The position numbers were made by a program, and so were the translations under genes. A stretch of DNA of 64,000 nt from Conoideocrella luteorostrata (taxonomy: Eukaryota; Ascomycota; Sordariomycetes; Hypocreales; Clavicipitaceae): positions 170,912 through 234,911 of the forward strand of contig JASWJB010000029.1 in the NCBI GenBank assembly GCA_032433595.1, given 5' to 3'. This document shows, one piece after another, positions 58,442-64,000 of the stretch (positions are counted from its first letter, which is position 1; each line of letters starts with the position of its first letter). The notes under the pieces were generated by a model that ran no database searches, was not told the origin of the DNA, and saw only the letters and a list, made by a program, of their open reading frames with translations.

Positions 58442-59500
58442 CTACGTAGGGTTGATCCATATTTCTACATCTTGAATCCACCATTCTAACTCAGACACCA
58501 GCGATGCGCATCTCCCCGGCGAAGTTTCACCCTTGAACTCTATAGGATTGGCATGCCATATAACCGGCATATCGAGGCTCTTCCATGAAAGTTCTCCCCC
58601 TTTAGTAACGACGATGCGTATAATTTCTCGGTGGGTGATACCGGAGACAACTGCGCCTTCAATACGTAATTGCTCAGGTATTTCCATCCTGATAGAAAAC
58701 GACCGCTGCAAACCTGGGTGTAATTTTTCTGGGGAATCTTGCCCTGGGAATAATTGTTTAATATGGAAGCCGGGCCCTAAATTAATTACCGTGATATACA
58801 GCTCGTCTTGACTTTGGATTTTAAATTGAAATCTGAATTCTTGGTCATCTTGGACATGGACCGTGCCTGGCGGAAGGCCCTTTGGATGCAATAATACGCT
58901 GAATGGTGGCTGATCCTGGGATGCTTCATGTCGAAGTTCAAGTATCTGCTTGAATCGGGCAAGATGCGTGAGTGCAGTGGCTACATCCGACACGGATTGT
59001 CTTATGTCAGTGCCGCTGCGTGGCAGTCCTCGCACTGACTCACGATACCCGATCAAATTCTCCGGCCCAAAAATCTTGGCGTCACCGCTATGCTTTTCCA
59101 CTTTAAGGAAGGTTGTATCCAAACCATCATTATCAGCACAATCAAGGACTTGCATAGGACTAGCAACCCGGTTTTGAATGGTTTCGTAAAGTGACGTGCT
59201 AAAGTCGGGTCCGAATGTCGGGTCTACTAAGACCGGAATGTTTCGTCTCCAAAGCTCCATCGAGAGGGAAAGACCTCGAACTGGCTGGTTTGTAATGCCT
59301 GGGCTACTTGAGGAGAGATTTGGGCTTTGGATTCAAAGTCGTCCAGCTCATCGACAGAAAATGTACCTTCAGGGGCCGGCGGTAATGATCGGACGTGCTC
59401 ATCTACCAAAAGATACGTTGAAGCAAATAATCTACCCTCGCCGCTAAAAGGTAGGGACAAAGCCATACTTTCCCTTGAGGTAAAAATAGTGCCTGCAATC
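58442..59500 (-). pseudogene. C-terminal part of a fungal caspase-like (peptidase C14) protein
   Basis: Two overlapping minus-strand frames. The first, to 59227, contains GRLFASTYLLVDEHVRSLP. The second, from about 59290 to 58442, contains ELWRRNIPVLVDPTFGPDF and FGPENLIGYRES. It continues with a helical RQSVSDVATALTHLARFKQILEL segment and a beta-rich block with LYITVINLGPGFHIKQLFPG, then REIIRIVVTKGGELSWKSL and SELEWWIQDVEIW at the end. This layout matches my memory of the C-terminal region of fungal caspase-like proteins; the protease domain itself is not present upstream. A frame change near 59270 and the missing N-terminus suggest a truncated pseudogene, although a possible splice acceptor (GATTGCAG) at about 59490 leaves room for an upstream exon. 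Confidence 0.45.
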
Positions 59501-61201
59501 ACCCAATTACTTAATCAGAATTCAATCTATTACATCTTAAAAATGTAGATTCTCGGGATAGTCGATGATTGCCTTAAATTAAGATAAAGATGTGGTCATT
59601 ATCGACGTCACATACATTTTAAGTAACCGCATATCGAGACCCATGGAAATACGAGGCTCTCTTTGTTCTTCTGGGTACTTTGAAGCTGCTAGCATTATCT
59701 ATAATTTCCTATAGCTAAGGCATGATAGGGGAGGTACTTATTGCCCATAAATCTCAGATAAAAAATTAGAATAGTCTGAGATCATGAAATACTGCATCCT
59801 TCCCACCCCGAGCTTGTGACCTTGCCAAGTTTTTACATCTGATACTGCCCTTTTGTTTGTTTAGAAGCTCCATTACTGTGCTCTGCCTCTTCCAAAAGCT
59901 CCACCGCATGCCCTATCTATTTTAACTTATCTGCTCGGACTCGCCAGCATACCCAGTCTTTTGATTACCTTGACCTAGCTGCATTCCACTCGGCGCTACA
60001 CATTTGACATTGTGTACGGTGATATTGATGATTGATGTTCTTGGTGATAGATGCCCTTTGAAGGTCATCGTGACCCTTCTTTATAGTCCTTCAGCGACCG
60101 GGAAATTCCCTGGAATTTAGTGGCCTTAGGCCTGCATTCCTTGGCATCGTGCCACCTTCTTCCACTGTCGTACGAATCTAGCTAATACGATGCATCGGTC
60201 ATTTCCGAAGGTGCCACTCTAATCTCAACAAATTATGAAGGCACATAACGCAACAACGGTGAGGAGGCGGCTGTGCCGCGTTCGAACTCATTGCGCTGGC
60301 GCGCCATCGACAGGGATAACTGACCCTCACGTGTAGATAAGCAGCGATAAAGCTCCTAATTAGCTGCGAGGCAGGTAAGACTAAGGACAGAGAATCCTTT
60401 GCCCCTTAGTCTTGGATAGACAATGTACGGATCCCTTTCTATTGAATAAACTCGAGGTGATCTCTTAACATACGCCTTCCCTGTCTTTATTCATGACGGG
60501 CACATGCAGTGACAAGTTGTGGCTGGGGCCGTGCCATACTGTGAGGGGCGCGTACCCCACCTACGTAACACTTTTAGGCAACCATAACAACAGCCAAATT
60601 TGGCGTGTCAGCAATGGCAGCCAAAACAGGCCTCTAAAAAAATACGCAGTAATGTGTGTATCGCACGGTGCCATGCCATATTGTGCCACTACTGGTCCGT
60701 GCCTACATTTAACAAAGAAAGTGGGAGCGGACAATAAATACTGCACAGTAATTTCGGTCGCGACATTTAAAAAAAAAAAAAACTTGTCCCGCAAAGGTTC
60801 TAGCGTGGATAACAACATAGAGAAGGATAAGCTCCTGAAAAGTCTCATGCGTGGCGGGTTAATCCAGTCAACCCTGGCGAGTACGGTCGCACATTGGCTT
60901 TTTTGATGTGCCTGCGTACGATGGAATGCAGTGCGAAGTGCCTGTAAATTGCAAAACTGGCCAAAATCGAATTTGCGGGGTTTTCCACTTTTCGGGTTCG
61001 GGCAGCATTTTGCGGACCTTAGCTAATGTGCCACCATAACAGCCAGTACTGTTTTTGTCCACCCTCCTGGTAATCTAACAAATCTGGAGGGAAGAAAGTG
61101 CTGTTTTGCGTTTAATACGATGCGGCGACCCATATTTATGCAGCCTACTCAAGATACTTTACGCAAGACTCATTTCAGTGTCGCTGCGAAGACAATCTTT
61201 C
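59501..61201. other. Intergenic with repeat fragment
   Basis: A reversed family-3 repeat occupies about 59990-60229. A 137-codon frame at 60493-60906 has no recognisable content, and an A-tract at about 60768-60781 lies inside it. No gene is supported. Confidence 0.4.
59990..60229 (-). mobile_element. Dispersed repeat, family 3, copy 3 (reversed)
   Basis: On the minus strand it begins TGTTGAGATTAGAGTGGC and contains GGTGGCACGATGCCAAGGAA, as in 34831-35056. The 18-mer TGAAGGCACATAACGCAA follows directly on the plus strand. Confidence 0.55.
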
Positions 61202-61385
61202 TGTTGGAATCCCTCGTCAAGCATACAACCAATTGCGGACGCGGTCACGTGGCCACCCTAGCGCGCCTCTTTCTCTTGTTCTTCTCTTCTAGATAGTCAC
61301 GAATGAAATGAATTGTTTCGCACATTGTTTTGCTTCACCTTCCGGTATCGATACCCTCGTCACCCAAAGCCCTATGCTTCCTACA
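61202..61385 (+). mobile_element. Dispersed repeat, family 4 (LTR-like), copy 2
   Basis: Similar to 38754-38964 from TGTTGGAATCCCTCGT to CTTCCTACA, about 27 bp shorter through an internal deletion after GCGCGCCTCTTTC. Confidence 0.55.
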
Positions 61386-62699
61386 GCGGGATGCTATTGG
61401 CAAATTACCTAGCGGCACTATCCAGCATCACATACTAGTTCAGTCAACTTCCTCGCTCATTGAAACTCGCCGTCAACAGAGGTTGTAAAAAGGGAGTTTG
61501 TGACCAGGGGCAGAGCCACATTGTAGACACCAATTCGGACGAATCGACAAACCACGCTCTCGCTTTTTAAGCGGATCATGACCGGTTTAGGCAACTGCCT
61601 GCCGGACCCGACCTTGATGAACAAAGAATATCTCCACCCTACTATATTTCCGTAGCGCCCCTTTGCACCAGGAGGACTGAAGACCTCAAGCCGTTCACCT
61701 TCTCCTTCCCCTCCCACAGCCCGATACACCGTGCTAGCTGCGCAGTACAATGCCAGGCCCGTTGCTGGCCCACCTTCCCGCCACTAGTCGAGCATGTCCT
61801 ACCCTACCAAGCAGGGGACAGTATAGCTGAGCCATCGAGGTGGCATTAGCTCTGCGAGAGATAATGCCTCAGCGACCAAAAACACGATATAATTAAATAA
61901 AAAAAATGTATTAACCAGCTAGCTATATAGTTAGTAGATTTCATCAATAATAAGCTTTAATTGCATCCGTGGTAGGCGTTCGAATCGAAAGGGTCAATTG
62001 GACAATGTGGACGAAATGGCTCAGTTAAACGGTCCCCCGCATGCCTACTTATCAACTAAGCAGGGTTATGACTCATATATAAGTAGGTTACGGGCTATGC
62101 AGGAGTACTAGTCAGTCTTTTCTTTCTTATTCTATGGGTGATGTTGGAACTCAAACAATGGAGGCGCAGCCTTTGCTGAATCAATACAGAGTATGGGGTA
62201 CTCTGTGTCTAGTTGTGGTGCTTACCGGGCGCAGTTTTGGACGTTTTTAGCGGTCTCTGGACTAGTCTGGATGTGGGTTTTCGCGGTCAGTAGTGCGAAA
62301 TGCCCCATAAAAACAATGTCCTCCAACGGCATGCTAGTTAGTGGCTTAGCTAGTTGACTCTCTTGCGGAGCTGCGTTTTCGGGGCTCCGCTCGCTCTGTC
62401 CCCGCCACGCAGAACGTAGGATCAAGTACTCCATACGGAAGTTAACTTCGACCAAAAATGAGCAAGTATTTATTAGATCTACATTGATCCATATTTTATA
62501 GACTAATTCCAGAGGGTGGGTTCATCTTTTGTCTTGACATTCAAGACCACCACACCCCATGGGTTTAAGGCTGCGGCTGGAACGTGTTATCCTAGTGGAC
62601 CCTGAATGCTAGGATTGCCTTGTGAGCCTGTTTTTCCCTGTAGCCCCCCGGGGCCAGCGCGCCATCCGCACCATCAAGTCCATTGCGTCCATCACAGGC
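61386..62699. other. Intergenic, nothing recognised
   Basis: Short frames only. Sequence becomes AT-rich in patches (61880-61960). Confidence 0.4.
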
Positions 62700-63420
62700 A
62701 GAGCATTGTATGTAATGTAATTATTGTAGTTTTTAGACTTTTCATGTAATTGTAATGTATTGAAAAGGTACTTGTAATGTAATGTAATGTAATATGTAAT
62801 TTTTATAATGTAATTTGTAATGTAATGTATTTAATACATTACATTACAAAAATTACATATATAATATTACTATAAATAGATTTTAGTTAAAAAACTAGTC
62901 TATAAGTATAGTTAATTTTAACTTAATATATTTAATATTATACTTTTTATATTAATTATTTTATTTTTTTTAATACTTAATTATAAATATATTATATATT
63001 CTTAATTCTTTAATATATTATATATAAATAAAAGAAATACTAATAAATAATATAATTATTTAGTATAAATAAATAAATAATAAATAATAAATATCTTATA
63101 ATTTATATAAGCTAAAACTTAGAGTATTACTGCTATATTAGTTTTTTTTTCTTATAATAATAAGTGCTATAAGTTTATAAATAATATTAAATATAATATA
63201 TAATATAAAGTATTAAATAGAGAAAATTCTTAGCTTTATAATACATATTTTTATGTTATAAATATATAAGAATTAAAAGAGTTATAAAAGATTAAAGATA
63301 TAACTAATTAAACCTTAATAACTAAGTTACTTTTAGTATAGTATTTTAACTATTCTAGAATTAGATTAGTATTTTAAGTTATTAAATTTAGTATTAAGCT
63401 AAGCCTAAAACCTTTTAATT
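62700..63420. repeat. AT-rich block with GTAAT microsatellite and hairpin
   Basis: TGTAATGTAATG-type repeats run from 62709 to about 62860. They include a perfect hairpin with 18-bp arms at 62814-62831 and 62833-62850. Beyond this, the sequence is almost entirely A and T with no gene-like content. Confidence 0.85.
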
Positions 63421-63720
63421 CCTAAATAAAACTAAGTCTTAAGCTAAAATATTTAAATTCTTAAAGAAAATTAAGTCTTAAACTAAAATATTTTAAATTC
63501 CTTTATAAGACTAGGTTTTAAACTAAAACATTTTAAATTCCTATATAAGACTAGGTTTTAAACTAAAATATTTAAAATTCCTATATAAAACTAGGCTTTA
63601 AACTAGAATAATTTAAATTCCTATATAAGTCTAGGTTTTAAACTAGAATATTTTAAATTCCTAGATAAAACTAGGTTTTAAACTAAGATATTTTAAATTC
63701 CTAGCTAAAACTAGGTTTTA
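63421..63720. repeat. AT-rich tandem array, 40-bp period
   Basis: About seven units in register every 40 bases, with core ACTAGGTTTTAAACTA followed by AATTCCTA. The units are clearest from 63501 on and more diverged before. Confidence 0.85.
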
Positions 63721-63945
63721 TTTAGGAATTTAAAAGGTCTTAGCTAGGATATTTTTAATTCCTAGCTAAGACTAGGTTTTATTTAGGAATTCAAAAGGTC
63801 TTAGCTAGGATATTTTTAATTCCTAGCTAAGACTAGGTTTTATTTAGGAATTTAAAAGGTCTTAGCTAGGATGTTTTCAATTCCTAGCTAAGACTAGGTT
63901 TTATTTAGGAATTTAGAAAGTCTTAGCTAGGAATATAATTCTAAA
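63721..63945. repeat. AT-rich tandem array, 61-bp period
   Basis: Units start at about 63721, 63782, 63843 and 63904 and are nearly identical (TTTAGGAATTTAAAAGGTCT). Each junction holds an inverted repeat TTAGCTAGGA ... TCCTAGCTAA. The array shares ACTAGGTTTTA with the 40-bp array next to it, so it probably derives from it. Confidence 0.85.
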
Positions 63946-64000
63946 TAACTAAATACTTAACAACAGAAATAAGTATAAAGATATATACCTTTCCTTTATT

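Noticed and set aside
60493..60906. 137-codon ORF with LPKK-like lysine run
   Set aside because: The lysines come from an A-tract; no family is recognised and the sequence looks intergenic.
1..64000. CRISPR array, rRNA genes or a bacterial operon
   Set aside because: Introns, fungal domain families and eukaryotic gene spacing exclude a bacterial source; no direct-repeat/spacer pattern or rRNA sequence was seen.

Overview
The window is nuclear DNA of a filamentous ascomycete (Pezizomycotina). Genes carry short introns (38-85 nt in most, about 205 nt in one pair) with GT..AG ends and CTAAC/CTGAC-like branch sites, and the protein families are fungal: PNP-NACHT-ankyrin and hydrolase-NACHT receptors, a HET domain, FunK1 kinase, FSH1 hydrolase, APH-type phosphotransferases and a fungal caspase-like tail. 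A secreted ADP-ribosyltransferase of the enterotoxin-A type, a secreted M43 metalloprotease and a secreted arginine deiminase together suggest Hypocreales, perhaps an insect- or nematode-associated species. That placement is inference. The region looks like a gene-poor, repeat-rich accessory compartment: intact genes alternate with degenerate ones, solo LTRs and AT-rich tandem arrays.

Layout. 0.4-7.5 kb: an F-box-like gene whose start codon lies in the target-site duplication of a solo LTR, a FunK1 kinase pseudogene, an intact APH-family gene and an FSH1-like serine hydrolase. 7.5-15 kb: mostly no recognisable genes, with a foldback element. 15-18.4 kb: a broken APH gene, a second solo LTR and a paralogue of the first F-box-like gene. 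21.3-34.6 kb: two large NLR (STAND) genes, one PNP-NACHT-ANK and one alpha/beta hydrolase-NACHT with an ankyrin-like repeat array, the latter containing a 100-N assembly gap. Each NLR is followed, convergently, by a remnant resembling the C-terminus of DUF3435 proteins.

35.7-49.8 kb: four genes for secreted proteins (arginine deiminase, multi-exon ADP-ribosyltransferase toxin, M43 metalloprotease, small Cys/Gly-rich protein), with a membrane-protein remnant and LTRs between them. 51.5-55.6 kb: a subtilase relic and an intact HET-domain gene. 55.8-62 kb: dispersed repeats, a minisatellite and the C-terminal part of a caspase-like gene. 62.7-64 kb: AT-rich DNA with 40-bp and 61-bp tandem arrays.

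How the genes may work together: the two NLRs and the HET gene belong to families that mediate non-self recognition and programmed cell death in fungi, and the secreted proteins fit host interaction. Lesions in several broken genes are readable as C-to-T or G-to-A changes that create stops, as expected of repeat-induced point mutation or simple decay. Exon structures were deduced by eye from splice signals and frame continuity; none is backed by transcripts.
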